Source: Gallionella sp. (GTDB lineage Bacteria; Pseudomonadota; Gammaproteobacteria; Burkholderiales; Gallionellaceae). Taken from it: 64,000 nt of DNA. A program made the translations under genes and the position numbers. Below are positions 1-7,384 of this stretch, piece by piece. Where the stretch lies: positions 1-64,000 of the forward strand of contig JAUXWM010000070.1 of the NCBI GenBank assembly GCA_030681375.1, written 5' to 3'. The stretch's first letter is position 1; every line of letters begins with the position of its first letter. Below the pieces are notes generated by a model, which saw only the letters and a program-made list of their open reading frames with translations, had not been told where the DNA came from and searched no databases.

Positions 1-192
1 CTCCGGCGTAATCGGCTTGGCGCCCGGACCATTGAGCTTGCCAGCCTCTGCCGCCTTGACCCAGTTACGCAATGTCTGCTCGACCAGTCCTAACTCCTTG
101 GCGACCCCGCTGATCGATCCAACTTCCTTATGTCGCTTGACGGCCAGCTCCCTGAACTCCATCGTGTATTCCTGCTTCGGTATTTTCATCAT
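1..192 (-). CDS. IS3-type transposase OrfA, N-terminal part
   Basis: The minus strand reads from a start at 192 into a short helix-turn-helix protein whose visible 64 residues contain the phrases MEFRELAVKRH, GVAKELGLVEQTLRNW and GPGAKPITPE. These are typical of the IS3-family OrfA protein, which binds the insertion sequence ends and shares a frameshift with OrfB. A purine-rich ribosome site (GGAAAGG) precedes the double ATG at 187-192. The gene runs off the left edge, so OrfB and completeness cannot be judged. It marks the outer boundary of the accessory segment. Confidence 0.8.
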   Translation of the reverse strand, partial: MMKIPKQEYTMEFRELAVKRHKEVGSISGVAKELGLVEQTLRNWVKAAEAGKLNGPGAKPITPE

Positions 193-222
193 TTGCCTTT
201 CCAAAAGTAACGTTAATTTTAC
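1..222 (-). mobile_element. End of an IS3-family insertion sequence
   Basis: The transposase stub is followed on its upstream side by about 30 bases that would hold the left inverted repeat. A plausible outer end is the TGACGT at about 217-222, since IS3 elements usually end in TG. The other end lies outside the window, so the inverted repeat and target duplication cannot be confirmed. Confidence 0.4.
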
Positions 223-371
223 GTCACCCTTGGAAGACTATTTTTCGAGGGAAGCTCAAATATCTGCAAGCCCAATGAATACGCCATTCCCCAAAACTCC
301 CCAAAAACCTCCCCAAAACTCTGCAATAATTCCTCGTTGACATAATACGGGAATCCAGTATAATTTAACCC

Positions 372-679
372 ATGCGCACAGTGATCGAAACCATTGAATT
401 TCAACAGCAGGCCTCAAAAATCTGGGCGGAGGTGCAGCGTGATGCTTTCATCGAATGGATTGCTTCTAATCCTTCAGCTGGGGATGTGATTCCGGGAGCG
501 AGTGGTGCGCGTAAGGTGCGCTGGGCGGCTTCCGGCAGAGGAAAGCGCGGCGGCGCACGGGTTATGTTTATTTTCACTTATCCGAGCAGGGCGTGGTGCT
601 GTTGATTGCGGTGTATGTAAAAGCTGAGCGTAGCACGATCTCCCCCAAGGAAATCAGAAAGGCGAATCATGGACATTAA
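372..679 (+). pseudogene. RelE/HigB-like toxin, broken by a one-base frameshift
   Basis: The first frame (372-605) gives a RelE-family toxin start with the phrases FIEWIASNPSAGDVIPG and GRGKRGGARV. The expected continuation with a VIYYYH-like strand is lost at about 565-575. Adding one T there would give VMFYFH followed by LSEQGVVLLIAVYVKAE and a C-terminal helix ending at the TAA at 677-679. The gene therefore looks like an about 103-residue toxin with one T missing from a T run. Toxins of this family cleave mRNA on the ribosome. The stop overlaps the antitoxin start, as in normal HigBA-type operons. Either the toxin is inactivated or the base is a sequencing error. Confidence 0.75.
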
Positions 680-992
680 ACGTATTGACATTGAGAAGGT
701 CGCCCGCGCCATTGAGGCGGACGCGGGCATGGAATTAGCCGGTCTGCGCGAGTCGCTCGGGCAGGCTAAACGCGGGGAATTTTCCCGTGTGACCACGCCA
801 GAACAGCTTTTGGTGCGCTCCGCTCGTGCTAAGACAGGGTTAACGCAGCAGGTTTTTGCCAAGCGAATTGCAACCCCAGTCGCCACTCTGCGAGATTGGG
901 AGCAGGGGCGATTTGCGCCACCGGGCGGGATTGTGTGTCTGCTGAGGCTGATTGAGCGGCATCCAGACCTATCTGAAGAATTGGCGGCATGA
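669..992 (+). CDS. XRE-family antitoxin of the RelE-like pair
   Basis: This 107-residue protein has a C-terminal helix-turn-helix of the Cro/XRE type: LLVRSARAKTGLTQQVFAKRI, then TPVATLRDWEQGRFAPPG, positions about 47-85. This is the usual arrangement of an HigA-type antitoxin that binds the toxin through its N-terminal half and represses the operon through the helix-turn-helix. It starts 10 bases before the restored toxin stop, so the two would be translated together. The reading frame is intact even though the toxin is broken. Confidence 0.8.
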   Translation: MDIKRIDIEKVARAIEADAGMELAGLRESLGQAKRGEFSRVTTPEQLLVRSARAKTGLTQQVFAKRIATPVATLRDWEQGRFAPPGGIVCLLRLIERHPDLSEELAA

Positions 993-1004
993 ACCACAAA
1001 TGCG

Positions 1005-1330
1005 CTAGGCCTGAACTTTGACTTGCACCCACTCCGATCCGCGCACGTCTCGGTAAATAGCAGTCATGGCGGCATCTTTGTGACCGGCAATTGCTTGCGC
1101 GAATTCAGCACCGTATGCCTCTGTGTAGAGGCGAATCGAGAGTGATCGTATCTCGTGGAACGTCGGTGGTGTTTTCCCCTCTTCACCTTTTACGCCAGCG
1201 AGGTCACGCGCGGCGGAGAATCGTTTGCTGATGGTATCCACCCATACCTGATCGCCTGGCTTTGATAGAGTTCGTGGTCTCTGGTGGTGAATCATCCATC
1301 GGCTCACGATATTGTCCCGGCATGACTTGA
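1005..1330 (-). pseudogene. Phage integrase (tyrosine recombinase), C-terminal stub
   Basis: The last about 105 residues of this frame match the catalytic end of a lambda-type integrase. The segment FHEIRSLSIRLY carries the HxxR pair, AIAGHKDAAMTAIY carries the second histidine box and the tyrosine nucleophile, and the upstream phrase DNIVSRWMIHHQ fits the same family. N-terminal DNA-binding domains and the first catalytic arginine are absent. Upstream of about 1330 the frame continues into sequence that is the antisense of the Rz-like gene, so the stub was created by a deletion. It cannot work alone. Confidence 0.75.
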
Positions 1331-1779
1331 TTCTGCTGACCGTCGCGCTGGTCGGCTTCGGCTGGGTAAAAGGTGCTGACCATGTACAGGTTGTGTGGGA
1401 TGCGGCAACTGGTAAGCAAGCCTTACAAGTTGCCCGCGTCCAGAAAAAACAGGCCGAGGCCACTGTGCAGGTGGTCACGCATTTCGTTGACCGTATCAAG
1501 GTCGTCCACGACACGGGCGACATCATCATCAAGGAGGTTTCTCAATATGTCCCGTCTGATTCTTGTCTGTTGCCTGCTGGCTTCCGGGTGCTGCACGACG
1601 CAGCCGCAAGTAACGCCGTTTCCGACCCCGCCAGCGTTGCTAATGCACCCGCCGTCGCCGCTCAAGATGTTGCCGCAACCATTGCCACCAACTATCGGCA
1701 ATACTTCGAGTTAGCTGCCCAGCTTGAGGCCTTGCAGGAATGGGTGCATGCGCAGGAGGTTTCCACCCATAACGAATAA
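1312..1779 (+). CDS. Rz-like inner-membrane spanin (phage lysis), 5' end rearranged
   Basis: The frame gives about 155 residues with a hydrophobic N-terminal segment (LILLTVALVGFGWV) followed by a long helical stretch rich in Q, A, V and D. This is the layout of an Rz i-spanin, the phage protein that joins the inner membrane to the outer-membrane partner Rz1 during lysis. A small lipoprotein gene lies inside it in another frame, a hallmark of Rz/Rz1. The start at 1312 is TTG and lies in the junction with the integrase stub, so the original start is probably lost or replaced. Function is doubtful without the rest of the prophage. Confidence 0.6.
   Translation: MSRHDLILLTVALVGFGWVKGADHVQVVWDAATGKQALQVARVQKKQAEATVQVVTHFVDRIKVVHDTGDIIIKEVSQYVPSDSCLLPAGFRVLHDAAASNAVSDPASVANAPAVAAQDVAATIATNYRQYFELAAQLEALQEWVHAQEVSTHNE
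1547..1714 (+). CDS. Rz1-like outer-membrane lipoprotein nested in Rz
   Basis: A 55-residue protein is encoded in the +1 frame wholly inside the Rz-like gene. It has a perfect ribosome site (AAGGAGG at 1531-1537) ten bases upstream of ATG. A short signal peptide ends in the lipobox LASGC, with the lipidated cysteine at residue 15, and a proline-rich tail follows (PQVTPFPTPPALL, PPSPLK, PQPLPPT). Nested position, lipobox and proline richness together are diagnostic of Rz1-type o-spanins. It would form a periplasm-spanning complex with the enclosing Rz product. Confidence 0.75.
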   Translation: MSRLILVCCLLASGCCTTQPQVTPFPTPPALLMHPPSPLKMLPQPLPPTIGNTSS

Positions 1780-1796
1780 AAGAGAAGGCGACTGGA

Positions 1797-1884
1797 ACGT
1801 GCTGCTAACACGTGCCAGCCACCTCAACCCACAGAGTACACCTGTGAGCCTTAGCCAAGGCCTCCCAACCCCGTACGGAGCGGG
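1797..1884 (+). other. Run of four small hairpins, possible structured RNA
   Basis: Between the lysis genes and the Dam gene there is no coding frame, but four short stem-loops follow one another: ACGTG/CACGT at 1797-1813, CACAG/CTGTG at 1830-1846, GCCTT/AAGGC with a four-base loop at 1848-1861, and CCCG/CGGG at 1870-1884. All stems are perfect and none overlap. The density is higher than elsewhere in the window. It could be a leader RNA of the methylase gene or a phage regulatory element. No family is recognised. Confidence 0.4.
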
Positions 1885-1927
1885 CGAAGCCTAGCACGAA
1901 TTTTCTAACTATGGAAAGGCTCGCAGC

Positions 1928-2729
1928 ATGAACGCACAACCAATCATCCCGTGGATCGGCGGGAAACGCCGTCTGGCAGACCGTCTGATCCCGCTCTTCC
2001 CACCGCATTCCTGCTACGTTGAAGTATTCTGCGGCGGGGCTGCACTGTTCTTTTTACGCCCTGTTCCGGCAGATGTCGAGGTGATCAACGACATCAACGG
2101 CGAACTGGTCAATCTGTATCGTGTAGTTAAGTGCCACCTCGAAGAATTCGTCCGGCAATTCAAATGGGCGCTGTCCAGTCGGCAGATATTCAAGTGGCAC
2201 CAGATGACCGAGCCGGAGACGCTCACAGACATTCAGCGCGCCGCGCGATTTTTTTTACCTGCAGCAGCTCGCGTTCGGCGGCAAGGTGCAAGGGCAGAAT
2301 TTCGGCACCGCTACCACTGCACTAGCAGGACTCAACCTGTTGCGCCTTGAAGAAAACTTGAGTGCGGCACACTTGCGCCTCGATGGCGTGCATATCGAGA
2401 ACCTTGCCTGGACTGATTGCATTACCCGCTATGATCGCGCCCACACGTTCTTCTATTGCGATCCGCCGTACTGGGAGACCGAAGGCTATGGCGTTCCTTT
2501 CGAGTTCGATCAATATATCCGCATGGCGGAGTTGGCCAGTACCGTGAAGGGTAAAGTGATGATCAGTCTCAACGACCATCCTGACATTCGGCGCGTGTTT
2601 GCTGATCTGTATATTGAAAAGGTGGACATTGAATATTCGCTTGGGAATCGCCACGGTTCTGGCGCGCAACGCGGTGAGCTGATCATCACCAACTATGATC
2701 CGCATAATGGTACGGGCGGCTTGTTTTAG
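1928..2729 (+). pseudogene. Phage-type DNA adenine methylase, split by a frameshift in an eight-T run
   Basis: Two frames together make one Dam-family N6-adenine methyltransferase of about 266 residues. The first part has PWIGGKRRLADRL (motif X) and EVFCGGAALFF (motif I, SAM binding). The second has AFGGKVQGQNF, the catalytic DPPY box in FYCDPPYWETEGYG, and a C-terminal RGELIITNY. The frames separate at the T run 2249-2256: with seven Ts the protein would read RAARFFYLQQLAFGGK without a break. The enzyme methylates adenine, often GATC, in phage DNA. As given, the gene is broken, or it may be phase-variable or a homopolymer read error. Confidence 0.85.
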
Positions 2730-2818
2730 TCGTTGAAATCTTCCCCAAAACCAACACGTAACTTATTGATTTAAAAAGCCGTGAAATGCGCTAAAATTCA
2801 CGCTTAAAATAAAATATA

Positions 2819-2830
2819 AGTTACGTAACT
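2819..2830 (+). promoter_or_regulatory. 12-base palindrome before the phosphatase gene
   Basis: AGTTACGTAACT is a perfect palindrome that ends two bases before the phosphatase ATG and takes the place where a ribosome site would be expected. A second partial copy, CGTAACTTA, lies at 2757-2765 in inverted orientation to TAAGTTACG at 2817-2825. The pair could be an operator or a leftover of a recombination border of the accessory segment. No factor can be named. Confidence 0.3.
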
Positions 2831-2832
2831 AA

Positions 2833-3327
2833 ATGAAAAGTAATAAAAAAGTAAGTGTTTTGTTCATTTGCATGGGCAATATTTGCCGCTCTCCTACGGC
2901 TGAGGCGGTGTTTCGCCATTATGTCGAGCGTGCAGGTTTGTCAGAATCCATTCTGATCGATTCGGCGGGGACGCATGATTATCACATCGGTGAGCCGCCG
3001 GATAAGCGTACACAGTATGCGGCGCAGCAGCGTGGTTATGACATGAGTGCACTGCGAGGAAGGCAGGTGCAAAGCGCGGATTTCGAACGTTTTGATTATG
3101 TGCTGGCGATGGATAAGGCTAATCTGGCGATACTGCAATATCTGACGCCGCGCGGATGCAAAACACAGGCGCAACTGTTTCTGGACTATGCGCGTCATCA
3201 CAATGAATCGGAAGTTCCCGACCCCTATTACGGCGGCGTGCAGGGTTTCGAACATGTGCTGGATATGGTGGAGGATGCGGCGCAGGAATTGTTACAGCAC
3301 ATCCGCCAGCGTGAGTTGACCGCATAG
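2833..3327 (+). CDS. Low-molecular-weight protein tyrosine phosphatase
   Basis: This 164-residue protein has the full signature of the small cytosolic tyrosine phosphatases. The nucleophile loop CMGNICRS lies at residues 13-20 in the form CxxxxxR(S/T), and the general acid is in DPYYGG near residue 129. Enzymes of this family dephosphorylate phosphotyrosine, in bacteria often on capsule tyrosine kinases, but no capsule genes lie nearby. It is the first intact core gene after the phage remnant and stands alone, converging on rne. No clear Shine-Dalgarno sequence precedes the ATG. Confidence 0.9.
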   Translation: MKSNKKVSVLFICMGNICRSPTAEAVFRHYVERAGLSESILIDSAGTHDYHIGEPPDKRTQYAAQQRGYDMSALRGRQVQSADFERFDYVLAMDKANLAILQYLTPRGCKTQAQLFLDYARHHNESEVPDPYYGGVQGFEHVLDMVEDAAQELLQHIRQRELTA

Positions 3328-3347
3328 CTGTTTCTGAAGTACAGACG

Positions 3348-3378
3348 AAAAAAAGCCTCACAAAAGTGAGGCTTTTTT
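3348..3378. terminator. Bidirectional terminator between phosphatase gene and rne
   Basis: The stem AAAAGCCTCAC/GTGAGGCTTTT encloses a four-A loop and has an A run on the left and a T run on the right. It can end transcription from both sides, and it lies in the gap between two convergent genes. Confidence 0.9.
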
Positions 3379-3392
3379 ATCGCAGATTAAAC

Positions 3393-5894
3393 CTAGGCTT
3401 TGGGGTGCTGTGTTTCGATTTGCACCAGAGGTTCGTTCTCTTTATACACTTCGAGTTGGCGAGTGCGGCGGCGAACGACAGGCTGTGCCTTGGCGACAAC
3501 CGTGTTAGCAACAGCCGCGAGCTTGGCTGGGGCTGTTTCGACCTGCTGTAAAGTTTCGCCAGCAGCAACCGGAGCAGCAGCAACCGGAGCAGCAACCACC
3601 GGAGCAGCAACCACCGGAGCCGGAGCGATTGTTTCGACCGGGGTGGCAACTACTGGCGCTGCTGTCTCAACAACGCTTACAGCCGCTGCAGCAGACAGAT
3701 TGGTGGGCATCGCCACATATTCTGTCGGTTTGAGCGTGCGACTTACGGGTTGCTCTACTGCCTCAGCCACGTCTTGCGTTTCTATCGGTGTACTGATTTC
3801 TGCCGTATTTGCGGTGCTGGCATCCGCGCCGGGTACGACTTCACGCTTTTCGCGTTCACGACGACCGCCGCGACGGCCACGACGACGTGCGTTGCTCTTT
3901 TCGGTTTTTTCCGCTTCGGTTTCGGCTGCGCCGACTACGGCGACTGCTGGGCTTTCGATAAGCGGTTTCTCTTCAGCAAGACGTGACTCAGCAGGTTTTT
4001 TGGGCGGACGTTGCTTGGGCGGCCGGGCCGCTGTTTCTGCGACGGGCGCTTTTTCAGCAGCTTTGCCGAGCACTTGTGTTGTGTTGCGTTCCGGCTTGTC
4101 GTTACGGTCGCGACGCTTGCGGTTGCCGCCTTCGTTGCGCTCGGGCCGTTCGCTGCGTTCACGACGCGGATTGGCGCGTGGCTTGCTGGCAACGGCTGTT
4201 TCACCAGGTTCGTCTGTGCTCAGCAGGGATTTAAACCAGCCGCCGATTTGACCCAGCAGGCTGGATGTTGCAACCGGTTGTTCAACTTTCATCGGGGCCG
4301 GTTGCGTAGGCGTGATGCCCTTGACGATGGCTTGAGCGCGCACGCCTTTTTGCGGTTCCTGTGCCTGTTTGCCCTCGTCCGGTTTTTCCACCAGATTGTA
4401 GCTGGCTTGCGTCATTTCACCGCTCAAATCGTCGTGCCGCAGACGGTTGATGGTGTAATTAGGCGTTTCCATGTGCGGGTTGGGAATCAGGATGATAGGC
4501 ACTTTCAGGCGCGATTCCACGCGATGTATGTCGGCACGCTTTTCGTTGAGTAAGAAGGTGGCAACATCGACGGGAACTTGCGCGTGTATCGCCGCGCTGC
4601 TGTCTTTCATGGCCTCTTCCTGAATGATGCGCAGGATGTGCAGCGCGGAGGACTCCGTGCCGCGTATATGACCGATGCCGCTGCAACGCGGGCAGGTGAT
4701 GTAGTTGCTTTCACCCAGTGAAGGTTGCAGGCGTTGACGGGAAAGTTCCAGCAGGCCGAAACGCGAGATCTTGGCGGTCTGCACGCGGGCGCGGTCAAAG
4801 CGCAGCGAGTCGCGCAGACGGTTTTCGACGTCGCGCTGGTTCTTGCTGTTTTCCATGTCGATGAAGTCGATCACGATCAGTCCGCCCAGATCGCGCAAAC
4901 GCATCTGGCGGGCGATTTCTTCAGCCGCTTCCAGATTGGTATTGAAGGCGGTGGCCTCGATGTCCGAGCCTTTGGTCGCGCGTGCCGAGTTAATGTCAAT
5001 CGCGGTCAGCGCTTCGGTATGGTCGATAACGATGGCGCCGCCGGAAGGCAGGCGCACTTCGCGCGCATGGGCAGATTCGATCTGGTGTTCGATCTGGAAG
5101 CGCGAGAACAGCGGCACGTCGTCCACATAGAGCTTGATGCGGTTGACGTTGTCAGGCATCACTGTGCTCATGAACGCGTGCGCCTGCTGATAGACGTCTT
5201 CGGTGTCGATCAGGATTTCGCCGATTTCCGGGTTGAAGTAATCACGAATGGCGCGTACCACCAGCGAGCTTTCAAGGTAGATCAGGGAAGGTGCTTTTTC
5301 ACTCGTTGCAGCATCTGCAATGGCGGTCCACAGTTGATTCAGGTAATTCAGGTCCCATTGCAGCTCTTCTTCATTGCGTCCGATACCGGCCGTGCGCGCG
5401 ATGATGCTCATGCCTTCCGGTACGTCCAGATGCGATAGCACTTCACGCAACTCGGTGCGTTCATCACCCTCGATGCGGCGTGATACACCACCGCCATTCG
5501 GGTTGTTCGGCATCAGCACGATGTAACGACCGGCAAGACTGATGAAGGTGGTCAGTGCCGCGCCCTTGTTGCCGCGCTCGTCCTTCTCAATTTGCACCAG
5601 CAGTTCCTGGCCTTCGCGCAAGGCTTCCTTGATCGAAGGGCGGTTGCCACAACCGGGTTGATAGAACTGCGAAGATACCTCTTTGAACGGCAGGAAACCG
5701 TGACGATTGCCGCCATATTCGACGAAACAGGCTTCGAGGCTAGGCTCAATGCGTGTGATGACAGCCTGGTAAATATTGCTTTTACGTTGTTCTTTTCCGG
5801 CGGTTTCAATGTCCAGGTCAATTAATTTTTGACCGTCAACAATGGCGACACGGAGTTCTTCCGGTTGTGTCGCATTGAATAACATGCGTTTCAT
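3393..5894 (-). CDS. rne: Ribonuclease E
   Basis: The 833-residue protein is an RNase E, the essential endonuclease that starts mRNA decay and processes rRNA and tRNA at the inner membrane. It begins [10 protein letters not shown] as in other members. An S1 RNA-binding domain lies at about 36-120, the catalytic core carries LTAIDINS and IVIDFIDM (aspartates 343 and 346), and the zinc-link CPRC has cysteines at 401 and 404. The C-terminal about 330 residues are a low-complexity scaffold with arginine-rich blocks and an alanine/valine/proline repeat (VVAAPV) near the end. The gene is alone, with a long leader. Confidence 0.97.
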   Translation of the reverse strand: MKRMLFNATQPEELRVAIVDGQKLIDLDIETAGKEQRKSNIYQAVITRIEPSLEACFVEYGGNRHGFLPFKEVSSQFYQPGCGNRPSIKEALREGQELLVQIEKDERGNKGAALTTFISLAGRYIVLMPNNPNGGGVSRRIEGDERTELREVLSHLDVPEGMSIIARTAGIGRNEEELQWDLNYLNQLWTAIADAATSEKAPSLIYLESSLVVRAIRDYFNPEIGEILIDTEDVYQQAHAFMSTVMPDNVNRIKLYVDDVPLFSRFQIEHQIESAHAREVRLPSGGAIVIDHTEALTAIDINSARATKGSDIEATAFNTNLEAAEEIARQMRLRDLGGLIVIDFIDMENSKNQRDVENRLRDSLRFDRARVQTAKISRFGLLELSRQRLQPSLGESNYITCPRCSGIGHIRGTESSALHILRIIQEEAMKDSSAAIHAQVPVDVATFLLNEKRADIHRVESRLKVPIILIPNPHMETPNYTINRLRHDDLSGEMTQASYNLVEKPDEGKQAQEPQKGVRAQAIVKGITPTQPAPMKVEQPVATSSLLGQIGGWFKSLLSTDEPGETAVASKPRANPRRERSERPERNEGGNRKRRDRNDKPERNTTQVLGKAAEKAPVAETAARPPKQRPPKKPAESRLAEEKPLIESPAVAVVGAAETEAEKTEKSNARRRGRRGGRREREKREVVPGADASTANTAEISTPIETQDVAEAVEQPVSRTLKPTEYVAMPTNLSAAAAVSVVETAAPVVATPVETIAPAPVVAAPVVAAPVAAAPVAAGETLQQVETAPAKLAAVANTVVAKAQPVVRRRTRQLEVYKENEPLVQIETQHPKA

Positions 5895-6379
5895 TTATAT
5901 TTTCTCCCGCGCTCTGACACGGGCAAGACTCAAGCTACAGCGACCAGGCGCAGGCAGGGAAAAATCGCGTGAACAGTGTATAAAAACAGTTGATCAAATC
6001 GGTTCTCTTTGAGTAGTTGGTCTTGTTGTTTGGTAGCGTGGCATAAATTGCAGCACGATTGGGGAGAATTCCTGGATTCGGGCAGGGCGGCTAATCAGCG
6101 GCGCCTGCATGTGTCCGGCTCGACCACAAGGTGTTGCATTCGTTTGCCCCGTTACGGAAATCCACAGGTGCTTTGAGCGCGCAAATCAATTACTATCACT
6201 GCTGGTTCCGGTGAGTGATATTAACCGGGCTGCGGTTGGCGGGAGGAGGCGCATGGCGCCATCGCTTTTTCCAACTGCCTGAACAAATTTCAATGTAGAA
6301 AATTGCCAGAGACAATCGGCGGGAGATGTATCCCGAACTTATCCAATCCAAAACGCGCGAACGCCGAAGTATAAGCATA
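5895..6379. other. Long divergent intergenic region between rne and rluC
   Basis: These 485 bases hold no supported gene. They contain the leaders and promoters of the two divergent genes. A leader of several hundred bases is known for rne in enterobacteria, where RNase E cuts its own message. I cannot show the same element here, and no clear promoter pair stands out. Confidence 0.5.
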
Positions 6380-7339
6380 ATGAATAGTTTAAGCAAAGAA
6401 TCTGTCACATTACTTACGATAGATGAAAGCGGTGAAGCGCAGCGCATCGACAACTTCCTGTTTCGTCATTTAAAAGGTGTGCCCAAGAGCCATATTTATC
6501 GCATCTTGCGCGGTGAAGTGCGCGTGAACAAGAAGCGTGTGGATCAGACCTATCGCCTGAAGCTGGGCGATCTGTTGCGCATCCCGCCGGTGCGTGTGGC
6601 GCAAAGGGAAGAAGTTTCAACGGTTCATATCCCGTCAGTTGAGTTGCCCATCATTTATGAAGACGACGCGCTGCTGGTCATCAATAAACCCTCAGGTCTG
6701 GCTGTGCATGGCGGCAGCGGGGTGAGTTTCGGTGTGATCGAACAAATGCGTCGCGCCCGTCCGCAGGCCAAGTTTCTCGAGTTGGTACACAGGCTGGACC
6801 GCGAAACTTCAGGGGTCTTGCTGCTGGCGAAGAAGCGTTCCGCGCTGACTGCGATGCACGAAATCATGCGCGAGGGTAACAGCGACAAACGCTATCTGAC
6901 GCTGGTACTGGGACGGTGGCTGAACGTCAAACAGCACGTCAAGCTGCCGCTGCACAAATTTGACACGCCGCAAGGCGAGAAGCGCGTGACGGTCAGGGAG
7001 GGCGGGCAAGCCTCGCACACTATTTTTACGTTGCAGCAAACCTGGCCGGAATTTCATTTGCCGGCATTCAGTTTATTGGAGGCGCAACTCAAGACCGGAC
7101 GCACCCACCAGATACGTGTGCATCTGTCACATCTGGGTTTTCCGATTGCCGGAGATGATAAATACGGTGATTTCGCGCGTAACCGGGAATTGATGAGGCA
7201 GGGCTTGAAGCGCATGTTTCTGCACGCGCATTCGATTTCATTCAGCCATCCGCTGACCGGCGAGCCGATACAGATCAGCGCACCACTGCCGCCGGAATTG
7301 CAGAACTTCGTGGGTAAGCTGAATACACAGGAAAGCTGA
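6380..7339 (+). CDS. rluC: 23S rRNA pseudouridine synthase RluC
   Basis: The protein of 319 residues has an N-terminal S4 RNA-binding domain (QRIDNFLFRHLKGVPKSHIYRILRG is its region, about 20-75) and a RluA-type catalytic domain. The catalytic aspartate lies in HRLDRETSG near residue 140, and LKTGRTHQIRVHL follows near 243. RluC makes pseudouridines in 23S rRNA. The gene is divergent from rne, the classic arrangement in proteobacteria. The upstream ATG at 6326 is possible, but the start at 6380 gives the family's normal N-terminus. The family member assignment rests mainly on this context. Confidence 0.9.
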   Translation: MNSLSKESVTLLTIDESGEAQRIDNFLFRHLKGVPKSHIYRILRGEVRVNKKRVDQTYRLKLGDLLRIPPVRVAQREEVSTVHIPSVELPIIYEDDALLVINKPSGLAVHGGSGVSFGVIEQMRRARPQAKFLELVHRLDRETSGVLLLAKKRSALTAMHEIMREGNSDKRYLTLVLGRWLNVKQHVKLPLHKFDTPQGEKRVTVREGGQASHTIFTLQQTWPEFHLPAFSLLEAQLKTGRTHQIRVHLSHLGFPIAGDDKYGDFARNRELMRQGLKRMFLHAHSISFSHPLTGEPIQISAPLPPELQNFVGKLNTQES

Positions 7340-7384
7340 AGAAAAACATATTTTGGGCGGGAATCTGTTTCATGAGCCTACGCT

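Noticed and set aside
1797..1884. Retron or other reverse-transcribed RNA
   Set aside because: No reverse transcriptase gene is near, and the repeats needed for a msr-msd pair are not seen.
3400..4251. Long plus-strand open frame inside rne
   Set aside because: It is the mirror of the GC-rich, low-complexity RNase E tail, with no ribosome site or family match.
5974..5989. LexA-like box in the rne leader
   Set aside because: CAGTGTATAAAAACAG resembles a LexA site, but the left half is CAG rather than CTG and rne is not an SOS gene.
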